Both the position numbers and the translations under genes were made by a program. From contig RPFO01000667.1 of assembly GCA_009746045.1 (NCBI GenBank), positions 3,236,273 to 3,300,272 on the forward strand: a stretch of DNA of 64,000 bases. Reading direction: 5' to 3'. Shown piece after piece: positions 11,320-22,400 of the stretch (positions are counted from its first letter, which is position 1; the number at the start of each line of letters is the position of its first letter). The notes under the pieces are model-generated. The model saw nothing but the letters and a program-made list of their open reading frames with translations. It had not been told where the DNA came from and ran no database searches. The DNA comes from Mesostigma viride. Taxonomy: Eukaryota; Streptophyta; Mesostigmatophyceae; Mesostigmatales; Mesostigmataceae.

Positions 11320-14152
11320 TTAGTCATACACGCAGCCACGTCCCAAAGCCATAACTTGAGCAAGTATTTGCCGCCCTATGCCCGGGACGTGTTTGGCCTT
11401 GAGCACCCGTTGCTGGTTTACGGGGTCCCAGAAATGCCCAGACCCCTTTGCTGAAAACCCGTAAAAGTCAACCCTGGTACACAGGGACGAGCTTAACAGT
11501 GCCATGGCCGCAAACAGCCCTGAGTGCGGCTTCACCGATGGGCTGTGCGACAAGTAGGCCTTGTGCACCAAGTCCATCCCGTAGTCGCTCATGTACAGGA
11601 TCTGTTTGCCTAGGTAGGTGTGCGTTGCCTTCTCTCTGACGGTGGAGGCCTTTTCCAGTAGGTCGGGTAACAGAAAGGTGAGATAGCGCGTTGACGGGCC
11701 GATCACTGTGTCGTACCCTGGTTCAATCTGCACACAACCATGCACAGTGCAGTAAACCTAGGGCAGAGGGTGTAAGTTCTCAGCCAGAAGTAGATGGCCA
11801 CCTCTGCCACCAGTGGGTTTCATGGCGACAGAATGCATGCGTGGGGATGACAGGCAGATAGGAGAAATTGCAACCAAAGCTACTGGCACTTACCACATCA
11901 CACCTGGCAAACACAAATCAAAGCGCCAATGAAAGCCAGTCTAATGTCACTTACTTAATGTCACAATATGCGCCCTGGTCCAGGCAGTGGGACTGTAGGA
12001 GATAACTACAGGGGTTTTCTACAGCGATGGTGTCTGTGGTAACTGTGCCAATATCGTGAAACCATCTGCGTGTAGGAGCAGCAGCACGCGGTGGCCGACA
12101 CCAGTCAAGCTCGCGGAGTTCAAGTCGGGCGCCAGTCACGACTGAAGCTTCCCACCCACGCTGGTGGTTGGTCCATTCACTACAGTCAATAACCATTGGA
12201 ATGACTACAAAGTTGCCGATTGAAGCGTGCGAATGCGTCATGCGAGCATCATCATTGGCTTACATGCTAGTGTCTGGACATCACACGCACATGCACAACC
12301 AGGGAGCTGCTGCCTGCCGGCAACTGCCCTACGCGTGTAGGTGCCCACACACACAGCTCTCCACACACTGCAGGCAGTCAGGCATTAAGGCGGGCGCGCG
12401 GGCGGGCACGTGGGTGGGCGGGTGGGCGGGCAGGCGGGCGGGCGGGCGGGCGGGCGGGCGGGCGGGCGGGCGGGCGGCGGCGGGCGGGCGGGCGGGCGGG
12501 CGGGCGGGCGGGCGGGCGGGCGGGCGGGCGGGCGGGCGGGCGGGCGGCGGCGGGGGCGGGCGGGCGGGCGGCGGGCGGGCGGGCGGGCGGGCAGGCGGGC
12601 AGGCGGGCAGGCAGGCAGGCAGGGCACTTACATCTACCCCAGAGCGGAATCCCTCCATGCACCGATACACTAGGCATGGCGTGCAATATGCAGGAATACA
12701 CCACGGGCCTGTGGCCGCCAACAGAGGCACAGGACGACGTCACATACCCTGTTGACAAGCAACCACGGTGACATCACGTACCCGCTTGACGACCACCACG
12801 TCCGCCTTATGTCCCACATCCTCCTCAAACCCTCTTACGGGCGCCGTGAAGCGCACCACCGTGTCGTGTGCGTCAATCTCACGACCACGCTGGGTGCCCA
12901 GCAGGTTGCGGCCGAGGGCAACCAGCGCACAGGAGCCAAAGTCGCCCGGGTGGAGGTCCGGGAAGTGGACCAGGTCCCGTGGTGAGAGGGACTGGGGTGG
13001 CCCGCCCCGCGGGAACAGGGTCGTGTAGGACAACCCCTGGCCGCTCGCCCCTTGGCGTAATGGCGAGGAGCTGCCCTTCTCTTGGACGGTCTGCTTGGCA
13101 CACGCGCGCGTCCAGAACCCGCAGTGCAGGCCCGGCCCGTGGAACCACCGCCCGATCTGCGCCCCCATGTTGGCCAGCGCTGCTTCCTTTAACGGCCGGT
13201 ACACGGGCACGTGCATCTCCGTCGCGCGCCGCGTGAGGACAGGTGTCAGCAGCTGGCGGCCCCGTGGCCTCCCCTTGGCCTTCTTCGCGGTGACAGGTGG
13301 CATCTTCTTTGCGGGGCGCGCGGCAGGTGCGGCGCGGCGCGCTGAATTAGCGCGCGAGATGGCCGCAGAGGGGACGGGCAAGTCCTTGGGCGCGCGCCGG
13401 CACATCTCGGGCACCTTGTTGGGGGGGCAGCTCGGGCAGTTGGGGTCCTTGGCCAGGGGGGGCACGCGGAGTGATGGGCCGTTGGCGGGTGGCGGTGGGA
13501 GCGACCAATCACGGTCGGCGTCCCATCGTTGCCTTGGCTGCATGTGGTCGCCTGCAGGATGAGACACGTGTGGCTGCGTGGGTGGATGGCCGGTGACGTT
13601 GCCAGTTGGTACAGCCGCACTCGCGGGCGTACTTCCAGGCATGGCAGCGACAGTGGGGACGTCTTGGGGATGCGCTCGGGGGACTCTTGGAGCCACAGGC
13701 GCGCGGCTGACAGCATTGTTTGGCGTCGCTTGCGTGCGGCTGGCAGCATTTTTTGGCGCCACTTGCTCGCGGCTGGCAGCATTGTTTGGCGCCACTTGCT
13801 CGCGGCTGGCAACGTGTTTTGGAGTCACTTGCGCTCGGCTGGCAGCATTTGTTTGCGCCAGAGCCGCGCTGCCCTCTTCAGAAGCGACCACGACTCTCAG
13901 CTCCTGACCGAGCAAACTGTTTTCCACACCAGCTGGTGGCCCGGCAGGCAGAGGGTCACCTCGCCTTGTCGAGATTTCCTTTGCAGGAGCAGGGGCAACG
14001 ATCCATTCGCTCACGACAACTGGCTGGTGAGTCTCAACCGCCGTGGACTCGGGCAATTTGTAGAGAACTTCCCAGACTGCCCATGACACGCTGATGACCA
14101 GCCCTACCGTTCCGATCAGATAGATGAGGCCCCGGCGCACCGGCAAGCGCAT
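11320..14152 (-). CDS. Sialyltransferase-like glycosyltransferase, family GT29 (two exons)
   Basis: Exon 1 is 14152-12748 and exon 2 is 11717-11320; the phase-1 join gives 600 residues. Exon 1 holds a cytosolic tail, a signal anchor at about 10-26, a long Ala/Pro-rich stem with five 11-residue repeats (102-156), and sialylmotif L at about 407-452 (CALVALGRNLLGTQRGREID, then FTAPVRGFEEDVGHK). Exon 2 holds sialylmotif S at 531-557 (KPHSGLFAAMALLSSSLC, RVDFYGF) and motif III (GHFWD, 562-566). His578 may be the motif-VS histidine, but the usual downstream Glu is not obvious. GT29 enzymes transfer sialic acid (or Kdo-type sugars in plants) from CMP donors in the Golgi lumen; the donor here is unknown. 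The nearer acceptor 10 nt upstream would put a stop in frame, so 11717 was chosen. Confidence 0.85.
11718..12747 (-). other. Intron of the GT29 gene
   Basis: The donor is GTATGT on the minus strand and the acceptor AACCAG. The intron contains the (CGGG)n array at 12388-12632 and otherwise nothing recognised. Confidence 0.7.
12388..12632. repeat. (CGGG)n tetranucleotide array
   Basis: About 245 bp of CGGG units with a few GCGGCGGG interruptions and a CAGG-rich right end. The G-rich strand is the plus strand, so the GT29 pre-mRNA carries the C-rich version. The long ORFs across it are artefacts of the repeat. Confidence 0.95.
13685..13849 (-). repeat. 33-bp coding minisatellite in GT29 stem
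   Basis: Five 33-bp units encode 11-residue repeats of the form NAASREQVAPK (residues 102-156). The units lie in the predicted lumenal stem, where length is usually free to vary. Confidence 0.85.
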
Positions 14153-15440
14153 ATCTGGCAGGAAATGAGCGCGTAATGCTACGTATCGCAGCCCATTAGC
14201 TTCGAGAGCCGACGAGAATGGGGTCCGCTAGCCTCCACGGTGACTTGGGCATAAATATCAGGCGGAGGGCAAAATGTCTATCCGCTGCGAAGGCAGGCTC
14301 GCCAGCGGAATTACGCCCGACCTCATTCGCAATGCCACGGAGAGAGAACAGGAAAAGGTTTCAGTGCTTGAGTGGCAAATATCTGATGATTTTGGTGGGA
14401 GAAAATCCGGAGCGTGCCAAAGCTCTAGTGCTTCGAGTCCGACAATCCCATCCAAATAGCAATCGCTAAAAGTAACGGGATGAAGGATTAGTGGGGGCAA
14501 AAGGCAAAATCAGCTGCTGGCATTTTTCGTAAAATGATTCGCAAACCCGTGCTTAACCAGGACGACGCGCGGCGTCGGAGCAAGCTGTGGCCACAAGTCG
14601 GGGCCAAATTATGTTTAATGCGTGGTCTCATGGTATGGCATGGCATAATAATTAATAAGAAGCATCGTGACCCGAACATGCGCAGATTTGATTCATAGCA
14701 CAGACTTGCTTGTGTATACAAAACACTTCATCAGATATTACAGCCTCTACAAACCAAATATCGTAATTTATCAGGCAAGGGCTTGCCCGGCAGAGCTGAG
14801 ACGCCTGAGAGCGTCATCATTATCTGTGGAGCTCCTATCGTAAACTCCTAAACGGCTATAGCCGACTTTAAGATATTTCCTATCTATTCGTATCAAGTCA
14901 CCTGCGTTCGAACTTCTAATAACTTGCCAGTTTTAATGAGAGCAAATTTGTGCTGGCAAGTGGCATTCTGCTGGCAGCTCTCATTTTGGTGGAGCATGAC
15001 AGCATCTTGTCGCACATCGCTTACAGAGTTGTGGTCCTGGCCTTGCCTTCCCTCGCCAATACATCTTAGGTGCAGGACTAAACCGAAGTAGCGCAACGCC
15101 TGGTGATAATGGAGGACAACTGGTTGCATGGCGCTTGCGTTCTTGCTGCAATTCCCGTGGACTTTTAGGTGTTACTGCTGCACCAACCTGGTTGGCTTGA
15201 TGCGTATTGAGGGCTTGCCGTGTCGACATGACGTCGCCTAGAGGACGCAGTTTGTCAGGTGTCGGCCGATTGTTGCATGTCTATAAGGGTGCGATGCAGT
15301 TTGAAAGCTATCCTTCGGCCATTTTAAAGGCAGCCTAATGGAAGGGCGCTGATGGGAATAGCTGTACTCGGCCTTTGAACTTTTTTAGGAATACTGTGGG
15401 TCCGGTCTTACTACAGAATTGCGTTCGTACTGCAGAAATC
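14153..15440. promoter_or_regulatory. Divergent intergenic region between GT29 and VPS54
   Basis: The two genes are transcribed away from this 1.29-kb segment, so it should hold both promoters. It is less GC-rich than the flanking exons. No TATA box or other specific site can be assigned with confidence. Confidence 0.4.
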
Positions 15441-16187
15441 ATGACGACTGAAGGGGTAAGCACTTACGATGCTGGGCCTCGGCCCAAGTCGTTCGAGGGG
15501 GACTACAATAGCTACAGCGCGGGTCAGGCCCTTGCCTCCGTTCTGAACAACCCTCAGGCTGGCAAGTCCTGGGGCTCCTGGTTCGTCCAAGCGTCGGATT
15601 CGCTGTCGCTGGACCCTCCCCCCGTTCCATCTTCTACGATCCTGCCTGAGATCGACCATAAGGTGCGAACGCTTGTGGCAGCACATGCAAGGCGTTTGCA
15701 ATCGTGTACCAATACGCGAGTGCCCTTGGGGACACGCTGGTGCCCTAGCTCGTCTTCTCTTAAGACATGCGGGCCGTTTGTGCGTCTTGAGTTAGCTCGT
15801 GCTTGGGGGATCACATGCCGTGGTTATTGTGGTGCACAGTTGGCCAGACTGGGTTAGACAAGCCTGTGTGGCACCCTAGTGAAGCTACTGAATCGGCTGC
15901 CCGCTGTTCAGATTGTGTTGCAAGTCGTTCAAGCAGGCCAACCTCTTCTCGGTTACTGTGTGCTTGTCAGTCTCGTTTCTTGATACTGTCCTGTTGAGCG
16001 CACAAGACAAGCCAGCGAGGTGGATGGTGTCATGTACACGCACGCATGTCATGCGTACAAAGACAGGCACGCAAACGCCGACACAAGTGCACATGTGCAC
16101 ACACACTAAGATCTGAACAGAGAGAAAGACAGAGACAGAGAGAGACAGAGAGACAGAGACAGAGAGAGGGAGAGGGAGAGGAGGGGG

Positions 16188-16257
<70 letters not shown>

Positions 16258-16261
16258 GGCA

Positions 16262-16354
<93 letters not shown>

Positions 16355-16376
16355 ACACCAGGCAGGCAGACAAACG

Positions 16377-16467
<91 letters not shown>

Positions 16468-19400
16468 GGACAGACGGACAGACGGACAGACGGACAGACG
16501 GACAGACGGACAGACGGACAGACGGACAGACGGACAGACGGACAGACGGACAGATGGACGGACGGACGGACGGACGGACGGACAGACAGACGGACAGACG
16601 GACAGACGGACAGACGGACAGACGGACAGACGGACGGACGGACGGACAGACGGACAGACGGACGGACGGACGGACGGACGGACGGACGGACGGACGGACG
16701 GACGGACGGACGGACGGACGGACGGACGGACGGACGGACGGGCGGGCGGGCGGGCGGGCGGGCGGGCGGGCGGGCGGGCGGGCGGCGGGCGGGCGGGCGG
16801 GCGGGCGGGCGGGCGGGCGGGCGGGCGGGCGGGCGGGCGGGCGGGCGGGCGGGCGGACGGGCGGGCGGGCGGGCGGGCGGGCGGACGGGCGGACGGGCGG
16901 ACGGGCGGGCGGGCGGGCGGGCGGGCGGACGGACGGACTGACAGACAGACTGACAGACAGACAGAAAATGGAATAGGGATGTTGGCCCTGCCCCTGGTTG
17001 GCTGCATCGATCAGAGGTGGTCAGCGGCGCACGGGCGTGCCTATCAGGGCATGGGAAGCATACCAATTTTTGTGCTGCTGCCGCCTGCCAGGTGTCACCA
17101 TCTCATCATCAGCGTGCCCCTGTTGTGTCATTCTTTGGCTACTTTTTGTTGCCCCGCAGGACTTTGCGCGTTACCTGCACACCATCGGGCGCAAATATGT
17201 CGCCTATGTGGCGGCCAAGCAAGACGTGCTCAACGACAAGAACGCGCGCTCCAGCCTGACTATGTGCGTGGCCCATGTGATGCGTAAATAGTGGCATCGA
17301 TGTGTCATAGACTGCATATAGACCTGTGCTTAGTGCTCTACGACACAAATGCACACATGGCCTGACCAAGTGCACGACCCCATGATGTTTATTTACAATG
17401 AAAGTTCATACTTAGAGACCGAGATAAGGTATCAACCGCAGCCAGCGTGGCAGCAGTTGCCAGGGCCTTGCCTATCCTCTGCAATTTAGGGGTTTGGGTC
17501 TAGGGTTTAGGATGAAATGGTTGCAATGCCCCGTGGGGGAAGGGGGTATGAAGCCTTGACCTGCCCCCCCCCCCCTCTCATATGTATGTCTCGCCTCCAT
17601 GGCTACAGGCATGCGCCCTTGGGCTTTTGTGTGTGATGCGATCAGCCAAGAGGGAAGCCGGCTGGCAGGGTGCACAAATAGGTGTATACCCGGTGGACCA
17701 TCTGCCCGATTCTTTGAAACCCTTTTGCTTGCTCTTCAAGCCCCATGCACTCCCCTCTCCCCTTCCCTCCTGCCCCCCCCCCACACACACACTCCCCTTG
17801 TTGCTGCTGGTTGTCAATGTCTCCTTATATAATCTTTATAATTTTCATGACACCTTGAGTTTCTGCTCTTGCCTGCGGCTCTCTGAATGGCCTTTGTCTC
17901 TATGAAGCCACCGTGTGCCTTGAGGCCCGCCCAGTCCCTCTGCATGTGCTTTCTATGTGTTTATTGAGTTGTAGTAGTATTTATTTATGAGCCCATTTCC
18001 CCATCTCTTTCCTGCCGTTGTTCTGCGGCTTTTTTAATTTTTTTCCATTTTTTATTCTGGCAGCGAGAAAGGCACGCTCCACCACCGGCCGCACCGCGGG
18101 GGCGCACACTCGGCGTCGCGCGAGGCCAGCGGGGAGGGCCTGGTCGTGTGCATGCAGGAGATACCTGCGCTCTACTTCAGCGCCTCCTTCCACCTGGGCA
18201 ACCCAGACACCTTCCAGGCCGTGTGCCCGCCGGGCGTGTCCTCTCCGGAGCTGCAGGTAGCGTCTGGCTGCCGGCACGCTTGCAGAGTGCAGAGCCAGGG
18301 AGCAACTCTTCCACCCCCACGTCCCTCTCCCCTGCTGCTGCTGCTGCTGCTGCCGCCGCCCATGGTCATTCTGTTTTTCAGCCCGTCCTTTGTCGGGGTA
18401 TTCATCGCCCAGTGGCCCCATCCATGGCGGGGGCCCATCCATTAGGCTCCCATACATTCAAACCAGCTTCTTTATGCCTCTTCCCTTGCCTCTTCCAGCT
18501 CCTCCTTCCCTTTCCCCCCTTCCTTCTTCCTTCCTCGTTTTTCTGTCTCCCCGTTCCCCACCGCATGTTCAGTATCACTCTTCCCCTCGCCGGCTATCGC
18601 CTTGTTCCACCCCCCTCAGCGTTGTCGCTCCCGTAACCCGGTCTCTCCTGCGCCTGTTACCCTGTTCCCTCAGCGTCTTCCCCTGGCCCCTCTTCCCACT
18701 GGCTGGCTCTCCGTTTCGCCCTGCTCCCCCCTGCCTCTGCCAGCACAAGCTGTCCCACTACCTGGACATCGTGGAGACGCACCTGCTGCGCGAGATCTCG
18801 GCGCGTTCCGACTCCTTCTTTGAGGCGCTGGGGGTCATCCAGGAGCTGGGCGACTGCGTGACGATCACGTGCAGCCAGATCGAGCACCTGCGGCGCGTGG
18901 TGGGCAAGCTGGAGGACCGGCTACTGGACAGCGCGCTGGCGCTGCAGCGGCTGTGGCAGCGGCGGCGCAACCTGCTGGCCCTCCACCACAAGCTGCGCGT
19001 GGTGGTCAACGTGGCGCACGCCCAGCAGGCGCTGCAGCTGGTGCGTGCCTTTGGTGGATGTGCTATAAATATACCTGACATGTCGGATCACTTAAGTGCG
19101 CGCGCAGCAGGCGCTGCAGCTGGTGCGTGCGTGCGCCGCTGGTTGCCAGTCATGGCTCTGCTCGTCACCATGCTCGTGGGCGCAGCAGGCGCTGCAGTTT
19201 GTGGGTGGCTCTGGTGGATTTGCTGTAAATGGCTTGCGTGCATGCGCAGCAGGCGCTGCAGCTGGCGGGTGTCGCCTCACGGGTAGATGTTCCAGAGTTT
19301 AGATCTATTAGCCGTCCAACAAACAAGCAAATGGCTTAGTTATTAATATCTGCACGCCAGCAGGCATTTGCAGATAGAGTGTGGCTGTACATAGCTTTCT

Positions 19401-22400
19401 CTACGTGATCGTCCAGGCTAGCCTATGGATTGCTGGTATGCCACGGACGGCCCGCAGGATGAGCGCAAGTGAGCGCTGGCTCTGCAAATGCAGCCGACGC
19501 ATGGGCAGCGAATGTCTATTGGTGCTCAGGTATGGCCCATGGGAATTCGCGTCATCACTTGGCCTCCATTTGACCCACATCTGACCCACATTTGACCCTA
19601 ATTGGACCCAAGGTTGGCTGGTCGGGGTGGTCCCTGACCCCTTTCTTGCGCTGCTCTTGCTGCTTGTCACAATGATCTTGGCACGGTGTCGCGACTCATG
19701 GCGCGCTGGCAGCTCCTTCCTGCGGCTGACTTCGCGGGCGCGCTGGACGTCATTGATGACATCAACAAGATCTTGGTGGGTGGTGCTTATAGATTTCATC
19801 AACAAGATCTCGGTGGGTGGTCCCCTTGGGTCATGTGTGTAGTGCGACAAGTGTTTGGCTGAACGTCTTCATCTTGGCGGCCGCTGCGCTTGTAAATCTA
19901 TAGTTGTCTATAAAAGTGTTGAAAATCTTGCGGGCGTAGCACAGGGACCTGGGGAGGGGAGCCAACGCAGTCAGTGCCCTGGACGTTTTCTGTATAGTCC
20001 TGTGCAACACCCCTGCATGTGATTTCTTTGTTTGTCGCCGTGCGTGCGATTGCCGCAGGCAGGCACACAGGGACTCATGGCCCTGGGCAGCAAGGCTGGG
20101 CGGCAAGTTTGTGCAGGTTCTAGTTCCCGTCGGGTTGATTTTCTGTAAACGGTGATAGATGTGATTTGTTGTACTATCTCTGGTGTTCAATATTAGTTGT
20201 GCCTGGCCAATCCGTTTTTGTCTGTTTTCTGTGTGTGTGCCTGCATGTGGGTCTGTGCGTCACTCAGATGCGCCTGCAGGGCACGCCCCAACGTGGCTGT
20301 CTCTCATTGTTTATCTAGCCCTCCTTGTTTATCTAGTCGTGTTGCCTTTTTCTTGTCTTCATTGTTTGCCTCATAGGCTGTCTGTTTGTCCTGGCTGTCT
20401 GGTTGCAGGCCAACAACGAGCTCGAGGGCCTGCACTGCTTCCGCCACACAGAGGAGCACATGACAGCCACCGCAGACGCCGTTAACCGGTGGGTGTTCGG
20501 AAGAATAAAACGCCTCCTGCGTCATGGATAATCGCTTGGACATTCATGGGTCCCTTGGGGGCATACTTTTGGGTACAGTTATGGGGATGTAGGGCCTTCA
20601 GCCATCTTTCGGCAATACAGGATAGCCAATATATATATTAAAAATATAATTACTTACAGCAGAGTGAAATCACTCAAACCAAAGCAAACGCCCAGCTATA
20701 AACCTATATACAGAGCCATGTCAAAGCTCTATACTACGATAAGACCAATGGAAACGCCTAACGGGAGGAACCTAATAGCCCTGCTGCACCGCAAAATCAG
20801 CCCGCGTACGGCGGAGCATGATGTCAGCCATGGCCCGAGTCAGCGCCACCGACAAGCGCTGACGCCAATATGACGTCCAGGTCCGCGCCGACCATGGGGC
20901 CCGCTGGCCCTCCAGGTCCAGCCGGTCCTCCCGGAGCCGGCAACACTCCTTGAAGAAGGCGGAGGTCAGGGGCCCCATGGCCCCAAACTCCTCCAGGACA
21001 AAGGGCACCACACGATGGTGCCCGACGTCGCCGTAGGCCAGGAGCTTGGCCCGCTCCGCCCGGTCCGCCGTGTAACCTGCCGTTAGGGAGGCCCCAGCCA
21101 CGTGGCTAAGAGCCAAGGGCCGCGCCACCGAAACGTCAATAAGCAGATGCCGGCCACCCCCCTCAAAGTCCAGCACCACGATGTCAGGCCGGTGGTTGGG
21201 GGAATAGAAGGCAGCGCCATCCGCATCCTCGGACCGGATGTTCGCGTGGGGGAAAACCGACCGAATCATGGCGAGCACCACCGTCAGGAGGACAGTGTGC
21301 AAATACAAATACCAATTCTGATTCTGTTGGCCCCCCATGCAGGCAAGGTAGTGAGTCCCCGTGGGATCCAGCGGCTGCCCACAGCTACCACAAGGCCGCC
21401 CGGCCGGAACAAGAGGCTGCGGGGCAAAGAGCTGGTGCCGGAGCGCCACCGAGTAGTGGCTGGGAGCCAAGGCGAATGGGGGGGCCATGGGAAGAGCACG
21501 AAGGTACGCCGAGCCCACACTCCGCAAGGAAAGCGAGAACAGCCACGCACGTCCCTGGGCGTTGAGGTCCGCGAAAAGAGCAATCCAATCAGCCGTGTGC
21601 AGAATACCCGCGTAGGTTTTCTGGTGTTGATCGATGACGCGAGCAGGGAATGCGGCGGGAGATTGAACGGAGGCGACCGAGGGAGTGCCGCGAGGGAGGT
21701 GGCGCTGTACCGCCTGAGCGGCACGGACGGGAGAACAGGCCTGCTGGATCTCAGCATAGGCCTCCTGGATGGCGGTGACGAAGGGCAAAGGGCTGCTGGG
21801 GTCCAGGAGGTCAGGCACTGCCGTTGCCAAAAGGGGCAGGAGCCGGCAGCTTTCCGCCCACGACTGAGCGACGGAGCCCAAAAATGCTGCTGGGGCCAGC
21901 CGGGCGGCACGAGTCAGACCGCAGCCAATATATATATATATAGTGTGTGCGTCAAATGCGCAGTGCTTTTCAGAACAGGGGGTGGCAAAGTTGTGTTTGT
22001 GAGGGGAGTATCTTTGCTAGGAGTATCAAGGTATTTGTTCCATGGTAAGGTCATTATGGACATTTAGGATGGGTTTCTGTTGTTCAAAGCACACTGTCAT
22101 GGGACGGGGCATGTGTGCTTCCACGGTTGCCGTGTGGCGACGGTGGGGGGGGGGGACCTGGGGCAACCGGTGGGCCATGCCTTCGTTAACATGCCCTCCA
22201 CTAGTAGCTGGGGTCCCACGCCAAGGGCGCTCTCCCCACTGGGGATCGACCTGGGTACCATGCCCACTGGGACCCCTAAACATAAGGCTATGAATATACT
22301 AGCATCATCGCACTGACTAGTGCATCCACAAGTATGTATCTAGTTGTGTTATTATTATCTGAGAATCCATGGAGGCCAGAAGTTCTTCACTGTTAGGATG

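Noticed and set aside
12168-12758. Gly/Arg/Ala- or Pro/Ala-rich ORFs
   Set aside because: Artefact of the (CGGG)n array; no start context, domain or splice logic.
15885-17291. Long ORFs on both strands rich in PSV/ACLP or TDGQ/GGRA repeats
   Set aside because: They are translations of tetranucleotide repeats, open in several frames at once, and lie in VPS54 intron 1.
21102-22067. 321-codon plus-strand ORF
   Set aside because: Antisense to the retroelement frame that shows CCHC and PD...D motifs.
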